DNA of 64,000 nucleotides from the NCBI RefSeq assembly GCF_041915215.1, contig NZ_JAYSBV010000001.1; one strand, given 5' to 3'. Of this stretch, positions 52,752-61,626 are shown in pieces. The stretch comes from Zoogloea sp021286885. Its GTDB lineage: Bacteria; Pseudomonadota; Gammaproteobacteria; Burkholderiales; Rhodocyclaceae. The notes under the pieces are model-generated. The model did no database searches. It was not told the DNA's origin and saw only the letters and a program-made list of their open reading frames with translations. Position numbers and translations under genes: made by a program. Numbering within the stretch: the stretch's first letter is position 1; each line of letters starts with the position of its first letter.

Positions 52752-53684
52752 ATGCAGGTTTTTCGTGGAATTCCCGAGCGCTCCGACTCTGGCTGCGTGC
52801 TCACCATCGGCAATTTCGATGGCGTGCATCGCGGCCATCAGGCCTTGCTCGCGAAGCTGAGCGCCAAGGCAAAAGCCCTCGGGCTGCCTGCAGCCGTGCT
52901 CACCTTCGAGCCCCATCCCCGGGAATATTTCGCCCATGAGGCGCGCCCCCGGCGTCTCACCTCCCTGCGCGAGAAGATCGAGCTCTTGCGCGCCCAAGGC
53001 GTTGACCGGCTCTACATTGGCCGCTTCAATGCCCAGCTGGCGGGCCTCACCGCCGACCAGTTCATCGAACGGGTACTGCGCCAGGGCCTGGATGTGCGCC
53101 ACCTGATGATTGGCGACGATTTCCGCTTCGGCCAGGGGCGCAAGGGCGACTTCGCCCTGCTCCAAAAGGCTGGCGCAGCCCAGGGTTTCGGGGTTGAGGC
53201 CATGGACACCCTGGTGCACGAAGGCGAGCGGGTTTCCAGCTCCGCCGTGCGCCAAGCCCTCGCAGCCGGCGAGATGGAACACGCCGCCCGCCTGCTGGGC
53301 CGCCCCTACAGCATCAGCGGGCGCGTCATGCACGGGGACAAGATCGGGCGCACCATCGGCTTTCCCACCTGCAACATCCAGCTCAAGCACCGCAGCCCAC
53401 CCATGATGGGCATCTACACCGTGAGTGTCGAAGGGCTGGCCGAACACCCCTGGCCCGGCGTAGCCAGCATTGGCGTGCGCCCCACCATCAACGATGCAGG
53501 GCGCACCACCCTCGAAGTGCACCTCTTCGACTGGAGCGCCGAGTGCTACGACGCCCACCTCAAGGTGAACTTCCTGGCCAAGCAGCGGGATGAAGCCCGC
53601 TACGACACCCTGGAAGCCCTCACCGCCCAGATTGCCCGCGATGCCGACGAGGCTCGTGCCTATTTCGTCCGGAATCCCTTCTGA
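52752..53684 (+). CDS. ribF: Bifunctional riboflavin kinase/FAD synthetase
   Basis: 310 residues: N-terminal FAD synthetase with TIGNFDGVHRGHQALL and IGDDFRFGQGRKGDF, C-terminal flavokinase with GRVMHGDKIGRTIGFPTCNI and ASIGVRPTIND. It makes FMN and FAD, the cofactors of the SDH, E3 and flavinylated proteins elsewhere in the window. The start MQVFRGIPE at 52752 fits the family. Confidence 0.95.
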   Translation: MQVFRGIPERSDSGCVLTIGNFDGVHRGHQALLAKLSAKAKALGLPAAVLTFEPHPREYFAHEARPRRLTSLREKIELLRAQGVDRLYIGRFNAQLAGLTADQFIERVLRQGLDVRHLMIGDDFRFGQGRKGDFALLQKAGAAQGFGVEAMDTLVHEGERVSSSAVRQALAAGEMEHAARLLGRPYSISGRVMHGDKIGRTIGFPTCNIQLKHRSPPMMGIYTVSVEGLAEHPWPGVASIGVRPTINDAGRTTLEVHLFDWSAECYDAHLKVNFLAKQRDEARYDTLEALTAQIARDADEARAYFVRNPF

Positions 53685-53704
53685 ATTCAGTCCAAGCGAT
53701 CACC

Positions 53705-56521
53705 ATGTCCAACAAGCCCAACAAGCGTAGCGACCTGAACCTGCCCGACACCCCCTTCCCCATGCGGGGGGATCTCGCCAAGCGCGAGCCCAACTGGATT
53801 GCCGACTGGCAACAGCGCAAGCTCTACCAGAAGATCCGCAAGGCCGCCGCCGGACGCCCCAAGTTCATCCTGCACGATGGCCCCCCCTACGCCAACGGCA
53901 ACATCCACATCGGCCACGCCCTCAACAAGATCCTCAAGGACATCATCATCCGCTCCAAGACCCTGGCCGGTTTTGATGCTCCCTACGTGCCCGGCTGGGA
54001 CTGCCACGGCCTGCCCATCGAACACAAGATCGAAGTCACCCACGGCAAGAACCTGCCCGCCGATCAGGTGCGCGAGCTGTGCCGCAGCTACGCCGCCGAG
54101 CAGGTCGAAGGCCAGAAACAGGACTTCATCCGCCTGGGCGTGCTGGGCGACTGGGACAAGCCCTACCTGACCATGGAATTCGGCAACGAGGCCGGCGAAA
54201 TCCGCGCCCTGGCCGAGATGGTCAAGCGCGGCTGGGTGTTCAAGGGCCTCAAGCCGGTCAACTGGTGTTTTGATTGCGGCTCCGCCCTGGCTGAAGCCGA
54301 AGTCGAATACCAAGACAAGCAAAGTCATGCCATCGACGTGGGCTTCGTAAGCGCCGAGCCAGATCGTCTGGCCGCCGCCTTTGGCCTCGCGGCCCTGCCC
54401 GCCGGCGAAACCGCCCGCATCGTGATCTGGACCACCACCCCCTGGACCATTCCCGCCAACCAGGCCCTGAACGTCCACCCCGAACACGAATACGCCCTGG
54501 TACAGACCTCGGGCCGTGGGCTGGTGGTGCTCGCCAGCGAGCTGGTGGAAGCCAGCCTCAAGCGCTTCGGCCTGGAAGGCCAGATCATCGCCCGTTGTGC
54601 CGGCGAAGCCCTGGGCGGCCTCAAGTTCAAGCATCCCTTCTACGAGCGTCTCTCCCCGGTGTTCGTGGCCGACTACGTGGGCCTGGACGCCGGCACCGGC
54701 GTGGTGCACTCCGCCCCCGCCTACGGCATGGACGACTTCAACTCCTGCAAGGCCAACGGCTTCACCAACGACGACATCCTCAACCCGGTCCAGAGCAACG
54801 GCGTGTACGCCGAGAGCCTGCCCTTCTTTGGCGGCCTGCACATCTGGAAGGCCAACCCGGTCATCGTTGAAAAGCTCGAAGAAGTCGGCAGCCTGTTCTC
54901 CTCCGAGAAGATCAGCCACAGCTACATGCACTGCTGGCGCCACAAGACCCCCCTGATCTACCGGGCCACCGCCCAGTGGTTTGTGGGCATGGATCTCAAG
55001 CCCAACGGCGGCCCCAGCCTGCGCGAACTGGCCCTGCAGGGCGTGGATGCCACCGAGTTCTTCCCCGCCTGGGGTCAGGCCCGGCTGCACGCCATGATCG
55101 CCAACCGGCCCGACTGGTGCATCTCGCGCCAGCGTAACTGGGGCGTGCCGATTCCCTTCTTCCTGCACCGGGAAACCGGCGAACTGCACCCGCGCACCGT
55201 CGAACTGATGGAAGACGTGGCCAAGCGGGTCGAAGAAAAGGGCATCGCCGCCTGGTTCCAGCTGGACGCCGCCGAACTGCTGGGCGCCGAAGCCAGCCAG
55301 TACGAAAAGATCTCCGACACCCTGGACGTCTGGTTCGACTCCGGCACCACCCACTGGCACGTGCTGCGCGGCTCCCATAACGACGGCCACGCCAGCGGCC
55401 CCCGCGCCGACCTCTACCTGGAAGGCTCCGACCAGCACCGGGGCTGGTTCCACTCCTCCCTGCTGACCGGCTGCGCCATCGACGGCCACCCGCCCTACAA
55501 GGCCCTGCTGACCCACGGCTTTGCGGTGGATGGGGCCGGGCGCAAGATGAGCAAATCGCTGGGCAATGTGGTGATCCCGCAAGAAGTCACCGGCAAGCTG
55601 GGCGCCGAAATCCTGCGCCTCTGGGTGGCCGCCACCGACTACTCGGGCGAACTCTCCATCTCCAAGGAAATCCTTGACCGGGTGGTGGAAGTCTATCGCC
55701 GGCTGCGCAACACCCTGCGCTTCCTGCTCGCCAACACCGCCGACTTCAATCCGGAAACCGACATGCTGCCGGTTTCCGACTGGCTGGAGATCGACCGCTA
55801 CGCCCTGGCCCTCACCCGCCAGCTGCAAACCCAGGCCGAAGCCGACTACGCCCGCTTCGAGTTCCACCGGGTCGTGCAGGCGCTCCAGAACTTCGCCGCC
55901 GAAGACCTGGGCGCGGTGTATCTCGACATCCTCAAGGACCGCCTCTACACCACCCAGGTGAACTCGGCCCCGCGCCGGGCGGCCCAGAGCGCCCTGTGGC
56001 ACATCCTGCAATCGGTGGTGCGCCTGATGGCGCCCATCCTGTCCTTCACCGCCGAAGAAATCTGGCAGCTGCTGGGCAAGGACGCCGAAGACAGCGTGAT
56101 GCTGCACACCTTCCACACCCTGCCCGCCCAAGAAGGCGAAGAAGCCCTGCTCGCCCGCTGGGACGGCATCCGCGCCCTGCGCACCGAGGTGCAAAAGCAG
56201 ATCGAAGCCGTGCGCGCCGAAGGCAAGGTGGGCTCCTCCCTCCAGGCCGAAGTGGAAATCCGCGCTGCGGGCGACAAGTACCAGCAACTGGCCAGCCTGG
56301 GCGATGACCTGCGCTTCGTGCTGATCTGCTCCGCCACCACCCTGGTGGAAGTGGCCGATGCCAGCGCCGAAGCCATCATCGTGACCCCTTCAGCCCATCA
56401 GAAGTGCGACCGCTGCTGGCACTACCGGGCCGACGTGGGCCACGATGCCGAGCACCCCGAGCTGTGCGGCCGTTGCACCTCCAACCTGTACGGCGCCGGC
56501 GAAGCCCGCCAGTGCGCCTGA
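53705..56521 (+). CDS. ileS: Isoleucyl-tRNA synthetase
   Basis: A 938-residue class I synthetase with GNIHIGHALNKILKDI (HIGH motif), editing domain, GRKMSKSLGN (KMSKS), GSDQHRGWFHSSLLT and a C-terminal zinc finger CDRCWHYRADVG...CGRCTSNL. Followed directly by lspA, the usual order. Confidence 0.97.
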   Translation: MSNKPNKRSDLNLPDTPFPMRGDLAKREPNWIADWQQRKLYQKIRKAAAGRPKFILHDGPPYANGNIHIGHALNKILKDIIIRSKTLAGFDAPYVPGWDCHGLPIEHKIEVTHGKNLPADQVRELCRSYAAEQVEGQKQDFIRLGVLGDWDKPYLTMEFGNEAGEIRALAEMVKRGWVFKGLKPVNWCFDCGSALAEAEVEYQDKQSHAIDVGFVSAEPDRLAAAFGLAALPAGETARIVIWTTTPWTIPANQALNVHPEHEYALVQTSGRGLVVLASELVEASLKRFGLEGQIIARCAGEALGGLKFKHPFYERLSPVFVADYVGLDAGTGVVHSAPAYGMDDFNSCKANGFTNDDILNPVQSNGVYAESLPFFGGLHIWKANPVIVEKLEEVGSLFSSEKISHSYMHCWRHKTPLIYRATAQWFVGMDLKPNGGPSLRELALQGVDATEFFPAWGQARLHAMIANRPDWCISRQRNWGVPIPFFLHRETGELHPRTVELMEDVAKRVEEKGIAAWFQLDAAELLGAEASQYEKISDTLDVWFDSGTTHWHVLRGSHNDGHASGPRADLYLEGSDQHRGWFHSSLLTGCAIDGHPPYKALLTHGFAVDGAGRKMSKSLGNVVIPQEVTGKLGAEILRLWVAATDYSGELSISKEILDRVVEVYRRLRNTLRFLLANTADFNPETDMLPVSDWLEIDRYALALTRQLQTQAEADYARFEFHRVVQALQNFAAEDLGAVYLDILKDRLYTTQVNSAPRRAAQSALWHILQSVVRLMAPILSFTAEEIWQLLGKDAEDSVMLHTFHTLPAQEGEEALLARWDGIRALRTEVQKQIEAVRAEGKVGSSLQAEVEIRAAGDKYQQLASLGDDLRFVLICSATTLVEVADASAEAIIVTPSAHQKCDRCWHYRADVGHDAEHPELCGRCTSNLYGAGEARQCA

Positions 56522-56536
56522 CCTCGGGAGCCGCCT

Positions 56537-57034
56537 TTGAAACTTCGCCTTGGTAGCTGGATCGGTCTGTCTGCCTTTGTGGTTCTGGCAGACCAATGGA
56601 CCAAGCATCTGGTGCGCGGCGCGCTGCGTAACGGGGAGGTGATCCCCGTCACCAGCTTCTTTGATCTGGTTCTGGCCTTCAACCCCGGCGCCGCCTTCAG
56701 CTTTCTGGCCGATCAGGCCGGCTGGCAGCGCTGGTTCTTTGTGGGCCTGGCCGCCCTGATCTGCGGCTGGCTGCTGCGCCTGCTGGCCCAGCACCAGCAC
56801 GAAAAGCTGCTGCCCCTGGCCTTCTCCCTCATCATCGGGGGGGCCATTGGCAACGTGATCGACCGCTTCGTGTTTGGCGCGGTGGTCGATTTTCTGTATT
56901 TCCATATCGGCGCCTACGGGTGGCCGGCCTTCAACGTGGCGGATTCGGCCATCTGCGGGGGCGTGGGCCTCATGATCTACGCCCAGCTCCAGGACGCCCG
57001 CGCCGCCTCGACCCAAGAGAAGAAACACTCATGA
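56537..57034 (+). CDS. lspA: Lipoprotein signal peptidase (SPase II)
   Basis: A 165-residue inner-membrane aspartic protease that cleaves prolipoprotein signal peptides. Four membrane segments; catalytic Asp in GNVIDRF and FNVADSAI. It starts with TTG at 56537, with GGGAG seven bases upstream, 15 bases after ileS. Confidence 0.95.
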   Translation: MKLRLGSWIGLSAFVVLADQWTKHLVRGALRNGEVIPVTSFFDLVLAFNPGAAFSFLADQAGWQRWFFVGLAALICGWLLRLLAQHQHEKLLPLAFSLIIGGAIGNVIDRFVFGAVVDFLYFHIGAYGWPAFNVADSAICGGVGLMIYAQLQDARAASTQEKKHS

Positions 57035-57462
57035 CCCAGACCGTTCAGTCCGACAGCCTCGTCACCCTGCACTACCGCATCTCCCTGGAGAACGGTCAGC
57101 CGCTCATCAGCACCTTCGAATCCAAGCCCGCCACCCTGCAACTGGGCAAGGGCGACATCGCCCCCAGCATGGAACGTCACCTGATCGGCGTGGCGGTGGG
57201 CGAGCACCGGGACTTCGTGCTGGCCCCCGAAGAAGGCTTCGGCGCCTACCGGGAAGACCTGATCGAACGCGTCAAGCTCGAAGACTTCCCCAGCGACACC
57301 ACCGTGGAGCCCATGGTCATCATGGAATTCACCGCCCCGGACGGCACCCGCTACCCGGGCCTGATCCGCGAGGTGCTGGACACCCACGCGGTCATCGACT
57401 TCAACCACCCCCTGGCCGGCAAGACCATCCGCTTTGAGGTGGACGTCATCGGCATCAACTAA
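57031..57462 (+). CDS. fkpB: FKBP-type peptidyl-prolyl isomerase SlpA
   Basis: A 143-residue FKBP/SlyD-like protein: VTLHYRISLENGQPLISTFESKPATLQLGKGDIAPSMERHLIGVAVGEHRDFVLAPEEGFG, followed by an insert-in-flap domain and DFNHPLAGKTIRFEVDVIGI. It overlaps lspA by four bases (ATGA), fixing the start. Confidence 0.93.
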   Translation: MTQTVQSDSLVTLHYRISLENGQPLISTFESKPATLQLGKGDIAPSMERHLIGVAVGEHRDFVLAPEEGFGAYREDLIERVKLEDFPSDTTVEPMVIMEFTAPDGTRYPGLIREVLDTHAVIDFNHPLAGKTIRFEVDVIGIN

Positions 57463-57481
57463 GCACGCAGAGGAATCCCCC

Positions 57482-58417
57482 ATGGAAGTGCTGCTCGCCA
57501 ACCCCCGGGGCTTCTGCGCCGGGGTCGAACGCGCCATCGAGATCGTGGAACGCGCCCTCGAACGCTTCGGCGCCCCCATCTACGTGCGTCACGAGGTGGT
57601 GCATAACCGCTTCGTGGTCGAAGGCCTGCGCGCCAAGGGCGCCATCTTTGTCGAAGACCTGGACGAAGTGCCCGCCGGCAACACGGTGATCTTCAGCGCC
57701 CACGGCGTGCCCCAGTCGGTACGCAGCGAAGCCGAAGCCCGGGGCCTGCGCGTGTTTGACGCCACCTGCCCGCTGGTCACCAAGGTGCACCTCGAAGTGG
57801 CCCGGATGCGCGACCAGGGCCGGGAGATCATCATGATCGGCCACAAGGGCCACCCGGAAGTGGAAGGCACCATGGGTCAGGTGCAGGACGGCATCCATCT
57901 GGTTGAAAAGCCTGCCGATGTGGCGGGCCTGGTGGTGCGCGACCCGGCCCTGCTCGCCTACGTGACCCAGACCACCCTTTCGGTGGATGACGCCTCGGCC
58001 ATCGTGAACGCCCTGCGTGAACGCTTCCCCGAGATCGTCGGCCCCAAGAAGGACGACATCTGCTACGCCACCCAGAACCGCCAGGACGCCGTCAAGTTCA
58101 TGACGCCCCAGGTGGATCTGGTACTGGTGGTGGGCTCTGCCAACAGCTCCAACTCCAACCGTCTGCGCGAAGTGGCCGAGCTGCGCCAGGTGCCCGCCTA
58201 TCTGGTGGATAACGCCGAAGCCATCGACCCGGCCTGGATCGTGGGCAAGACCCGGATCGGCGTCACGGCAGGCGCCTCGGCCCCCGAAGTGCTGGTGGAA
58301 TCGGTCATCAACCGCCTCAAGGCCCTGGGTGCCGGCTCTGTTCGCCAGCTCGAAGGGGTGCTCGAGAAGGTGAACTTCCCGATCCCCAAGGAGTTGCAGG
58401 TTCAGGCCGCCGAGTAA
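57482..58417 (+). CDS. ispH: 4-hydroxy-3-methylbut-2-enyl diphosphate reductase
   Basis: A 311-residue 4Fe-4S enzyme, last step of the MEP isoprenoid pathway. Cluster Cys in GFCAGVERAI, DATCPLVTKVH and DICYATQNRQ, plus SANSSNSNRLREVA for the diphosphate. MEVLLANPRGF at 57482 is the family start. A terminator follows. Confidence 0.96.
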   Translation: MEVLLANPRGFCAGVERAIEIVERALERFGAPIYVRHEVVHNRFVVEGLRAKGAIFVEDLDEVPAGNTVIFSAHGVPQSVRSEAEARGLRVFDATCPLVTKVHLEVARMRDQGREIIMIGHKGHPEVEGTMGQVQDGIHLVEKPADVAGLVVRDPALLAYVTQTTLSVDDASAIVNALRERFPEIVGPKKDDICYATQNRQDAVKFMTPQVDLVLVVGSANSSNSNRLREVAELRQVPAYLVDNAEAIDPAWIVGKTRIGVTAGASAPEVLVESVINRLKALGAGSVRQLEGVLEKVNFPIPKELQVQAAE

Positions 58418-58440
58418 ACACAGGCTCTCCGGTTGCAGAT

Positions 58441-58472
58441 GCCAACGCCACCTTCGGGTGGCGTTGGCGTTT
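58441..58472 (+). terminator. Terminator after ispH
   Basis: GCCAACGCCACC-TTCG-GGTGGCGTTGGC, a 12-bp perfect stem with a TTCG tetraloop, then GTTT; the T-run is short. Confidence 0.75.
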
Positions 58473-58486
58473 ACAGCAGGCCTAAC

Positions 58487-58514
58487 GCACCTAGCACCTA
58501 GCACCTAGCACCTA
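58487..58514. repeat. Four tandem copies of GCACCTA
   Basis: A perfect 7-bp unit repeated four times. On the minus strand each copy reads TAGGTGC, and the first TAG is the stop codon of the adjacent membrane protein gene. Confidence 0.9.
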
Positions 58515-59105
58515 GCGCCCGCCCCCCCGCTCAAACACCTGGAGCGCCCGATAACACCCACGCCGGAAATCCGCGTTATCGGATGCCCGGTCGCACGCTT
58601 CCCGGCTGGTGGGCCCGGCTTCCATGGCCCATTCCTGGCCCTGGAGGGCCTGATCATCCCCTCGCCGTTCCAAGGGCCCATCGGATGCAGGGCTATGCGG
58701 CCTACCCGCCCCCCCTGTCCACGCGAGCAGCCCCCCAGCGCCAAACAGCAGAACGATCAGCACCGACAGGCCCAAAGCCGGGCGCTCATACAGACATCCA
58801 AACAGCGCCATCAGGGCCAGCAGATTGAACAAAGCGGCCAGGGGCACAAGCGCCAACAGCACCAGCAAGGCCGCCAGCGCTCCATAGGCCGCAGAATCAG
58901 CATGGGGCCCCTTCACCGCTTCAAACAAAAAATACGTGGCCCCATCTGCCCCCACCGCCAGGGGCACAAAGATCAGCACCCCCAGCACCGCAAAACGCGA
59001 GCCCAACAGGCGCTTGCACCCCTGCGCCACGCGCCAGATCCATACCAGCACGACGAGCAGGGACAGAACGCTGCCTATGTTCTCCAGGAGATTCATGGTG
59101 TTCAT
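58512..59105 (-). CDS. Membrane protein of unknown function
   Basis: 197 residues with about four membrane segments: LSLLVVLVWIWRVA, FAVLGVLIFVPLAVGADGATYFLF, YGALAALLVLLALVPLAALFNLLALMALFGCL and ALGLSVLIVLLFGAGGLLAW. The polar C-terminus has two Cys (SREACDRASDN...RRGCYRAL) spaced to form a disulfide in the periplasm, preceded by a segment (QGQEWAMEAGPTSREACDRASDN) like small calcium-free helical repeats. Its ATG is two bases after the PrsW-like gene stop (TAAGGATG), so the pair is an operon. Its stop codon is inside the GCACCTA repeat. Not recognised. Confidence 0.7.
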   Translation of the reverse strand: MNTMNLLENIGSVLSLLVVLVWIWRVAQGCKRLLGSRFAVLGVLIFVPLAVGADGATYFLFEAVKGPHADSAAYGALAALLVLLALVPLAALFNLLALMALFGCLYERPALGLSVLIVLLFGAGGLLAWTGGAGRPHSPASDGPLERRGDDQALQGQEWAMEAGPTSREACDRASDNADFRRGCYRALQVFERGGGR

Positions 59106-59107
59106 CC

Positions 59108-60475
59108 TTATGGAGTCGCGGGCTCCGTCTGGTCCACCAACGCCTCAATCTCCTTCAGCCCCGACTGGGTAAGGCTGATCACCACCACCCAGGCCACAAA
59201 GCCCAAAATCACGTACTTGAGCATGAAGGGCCCGGTGAAATCCATGTTCCAGACAAAGTGCAACCCCACCGGCACCATGAACAAGCGCAGGAAACGCTGG
59301 GACAGAAGGGTGTCGGTGTGGCTGGTGTACCAGGGCCGGGCGGCCCAAAAGGCGGAGGCGGCAATGGCCGTCCAGACAATATGGGCGAAGGGCGACATGG
59401 CACCGCGCACCTGAATGTTAGCCAGCATGGCCGCCTGGTTCATGAGGCCGATGCGCAACGCGTAGCCGGCTGATTCGAATGCCGCAAAGCCCGTCCCCAC
59501 CGCAGCCCCCAGGAGCAGGGCGTTGAGCTGATAGGGGTAGCGCTCCCATTTGATCTTGCGCAGCGCAAACAACAGCGCCAAGAGCTTGCCAGTCTCTTCG
59601 ATGAAGCCCGCCGACGAGGCGCCGAAGATATCCATGAAATCCAGCACGTCAAACAAGAAGAGCGACACCAGGAGCGAAATGGCGCCGCCGGTCACGACCA
59701 GCTGAAACACCCGGAAGATGGAAATATTGCGCGGCGTGTTCAGCTCAAAAAACAGGATCAGCACCGAAAAAGGCACCGCAAACGAGCCCATGAGGATCAG
59801 GCCCGGCAGCACATGGATGTTTTCGAACTCTTTCCAGGCGTACAAAAAGATGATGTAGGTCAGCAGCGAACCGCTGAGCACCCGGAAGAAAATCCACGGA
59901 TTGGGCATCACCCCCATGCTCGGGTCTAGAGGCGGGGTGGTGTCGGGGGTGCCCACCGCCAGCATGCGCTCCACTTCGTCCGGGCTGTGCTTGGAGAACA
60001 CCTCTGAAAAGAAGGTGCCCAGCGAAAAACCCTCGATCCGCGCCAAGCCCAGCTTTTCGGTGATCCTGTCGGACGCCCCCTGAAAAGATGCCCGGCTCGC
60101 CTCTTCAGGCGCCGGCTCGGGGGCTGACTGGCTCCAGTTGAGGGAGGGCTGATGCACCACCGCCTGACGCTCCACCGGCATGGGCAGACAGGAACACTCC
60201 GCACCCGCCTGTTCCAGGGCCTGCTGATATTTGCGGGCAGTTTCCAGATCCAGCTGTTTCTTGATGACCCGCGCCCGACCATTCAGGAGCTGCTCCACCT
60301 GGGGCAGCTCCTGCTTGAGCAGACGGGCCAGGTTCTGGCACACCTGGGCCCGGGGCCGATCCGGTAGCACATTCCCGGCCAGAACCAGCATATAGCGCGG
60401 GGACGCCTGGGCGAGGGGTTCGAGTTGCAAGTCAGGGGCTGCTTGCATACGGGGCGAGGCCGGGGCTTGATCCAT
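59108..60475 (-). CDS. PrsW-family intramembrane metalloprotease
   Basis: 455 residues. The N-terminal cytoplasmic part (28-97) is a small alpha/beta domain (YMLVLAGNVLPDRPRAQVCQNLARLL...KKQLDLETARKYQQALEQAGAECSC) often found at the front of proteobacterial membrane proteins. After a linker come about eight membrane segments with PrsW motifs: GFIEETGKLLALL (Glu-Glu), GAAVGTGFAAFESAGYAL (Glu), SPFAHIVWTAIAASAFW (His) and LHFVWN (His). PrsW of Bacillus cleaves an anti-sigma factor; the substrate here is unknown. Co-transcribed with the membrane protein that follows. Confidence 0.85.
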   Translation of the reverse strand: MDQAPASPRMQAAPDLQLEPLAQASPRYMLVLAGNVLPDRPRAQVCQNLARLLKQELPQVEQLLNGRARVIKKQLDLETARKYQQALEQAGAECSCLPMPVERQAVVHQPSLNWSQSAPEPAPEEASRASFQGASDRITEKLGLARIEGFSLGTFFSEVFSKHSPDEVERMLAVGTPDTTPPLDPSMGVMPNPWIFFRVLSGSLLTYIIFLYAWKEFENIHVLPGLILMGSFAVPFSVLILFFELNTPRNISIFRVFQLVVTGGAISLLVSLFLFDVLDFMDIFGASSAGFIEETGKLLALLFALRKIKWERYPYQLNALLLGAAVGTGFAAFESAGYALRIGLMNQAAMLANIQVRGAMSPFAHIVWTAIAASAFWAARPWYTSHTDTLLSQRFLRLFMVPVGLHFVWNMDFTGPFMLKYVILGFVAWVVVISLTQSGLKEIEALVDQTEPATP

Positions 60476-60609
60476 GGTTTTCCTGCACGCCTACCCGCCA
60501 GCAGACGGGCAAAAATGCCAAGTACAGTAAAAGCAAATCATAAAACATAAATTTTTCTTCAAAAACCTCCCACGTCATTGCCAAACAGCATCTGCTCCAC
60601 ACCAGCTTC

Positions 60610-61515
60610 TTACGCTTCTTCCCCTGCCGCTGCCGCAAAATGCGTCACCAGAAAATCCAGCAGCAGCCCCACCAGGGGTGAGGCCTGATGCTGGCGGGGA
60701 TACACGCCATAAATATCCGCCGGCGCCCCCACCCAGGCGGGCAGGATGCGCACCAGGCGGCCACTGTGCAGATGCTGGCCCACGTCCCACGCGGAACGCA
60801 GAATGATGCCCAGGCCCGCCAGGGCCCAATCCACGGCAACCTCCCCATGGTTGGTCTGCATCCGGCCCTGAACCTTGCAGGTGAGCTGGGCATCCGCGCA
60901 AAACAGCGGCCAGTGGTTGTAGGCCCGGGTGTTTTCCCGGATCACGATGCAATCGTGGCTGGCCAGCTGCTCGGGCCCGCTGGGGGTGCCGCGCCGGGCC
61001 AGATAGGCGGGAGCAGCGCACAGCACGCGCTGGTTGGCCAGAATGCGGCGGGCGATGACCCGGGCGTCTGGCGGCGTGCCGAACCAGATGCCCAAATCCA
61101 GCCCTTCGGCGATCAGATCCAGAGGGCGGTCGCTGAGCTGGAGCAGCACATCCACCCCCGGATGCTGCTGGGCAAAGGCCGCCAGGGCAGCCCCCAGGTG
61201 GCGCCGGCCAAACCCCAAGGTGGCATTGATGCGCAGCACCCCGCGCAGGGCCTGGGCGTCTTCCAGCAGCCCCATTTCCAGGCGCCGGATTTCCGCCAGA
61301 ATGCTCTGCCCGCCTTCCAGATAACGCTGGCCGGCGGGCGTCAGACTCTGGCGCCGGGTGCTGCGCTGGAGCAAGCCCACGCCCAAGCGTTTCTCCAGCC
61401 CCGCTAGACGCCGGCTGACGGCGGGTGGCGTCACCCCCAGTTCGGCAGCCGCTGCCGCCAGGCTGCCGGCCCGCACCACCAGGGCAAAAAAGTGCAGATC
61501 TGAATCATCCGACAT
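60610..61515 (-). CDS. LysR-family transcriptional regulator
   Basis: 301 residues: winged helix (DLHFFALVVRAGSLAAAAAELGVTPPAVSRRLAGLEKRLGVGLLQRSTRRQSLT) and the LysR substrate domain. It diverges from the TSUP exporter gene, with 111 bases between, containing the palindrome TACGTACGTA (61558-61567) and repeated TGCATT. It probably controls that exporter in answer to its substrate. Confidence 0.92.
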   Translation of the reverse strand: MSDDSDLHFFALVVRAGSLAAAAAELGVTPPAVSRRLAGLEKRLGVGLLQRSTRRQSLTPAGQRYLEGGQSILAEIRRLEMGLLEDAQALRGVLRINATLGFGRRHLGAALAAFAQQHPGVDVLLQLSDRPLDLIAEGLDLGIWFGTPPDARVIARRILANQRVLCAAPAYLARRGTPSGPEQLASHDCIVIRENTRAYNHWPLFCADAQLTCKVQGRMQTNHGEVAVDWALAGLGIILRSAWDVGQHLHSGRLVRILPAWVGAPADIYGVYPRQHQASPLVGLLLDFLVTHFAAAAGEEA

Positions 61516-61626
61516 TAATTACTCCAGCACACGAATCAAATGCATTTTCGTGCATTGTACGTACGTATCAAATCCCTAAGATGAGTAGGCTGTAAAGCCC
61601 CGCACCCTGCGGGGGGCATCGCACGG

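Noticed and set aside
58441..58514. CRISPR-like repeat
   Set aside because: It is a terminator hairpin followed by a 7-bp tandem repeat with no spacers.
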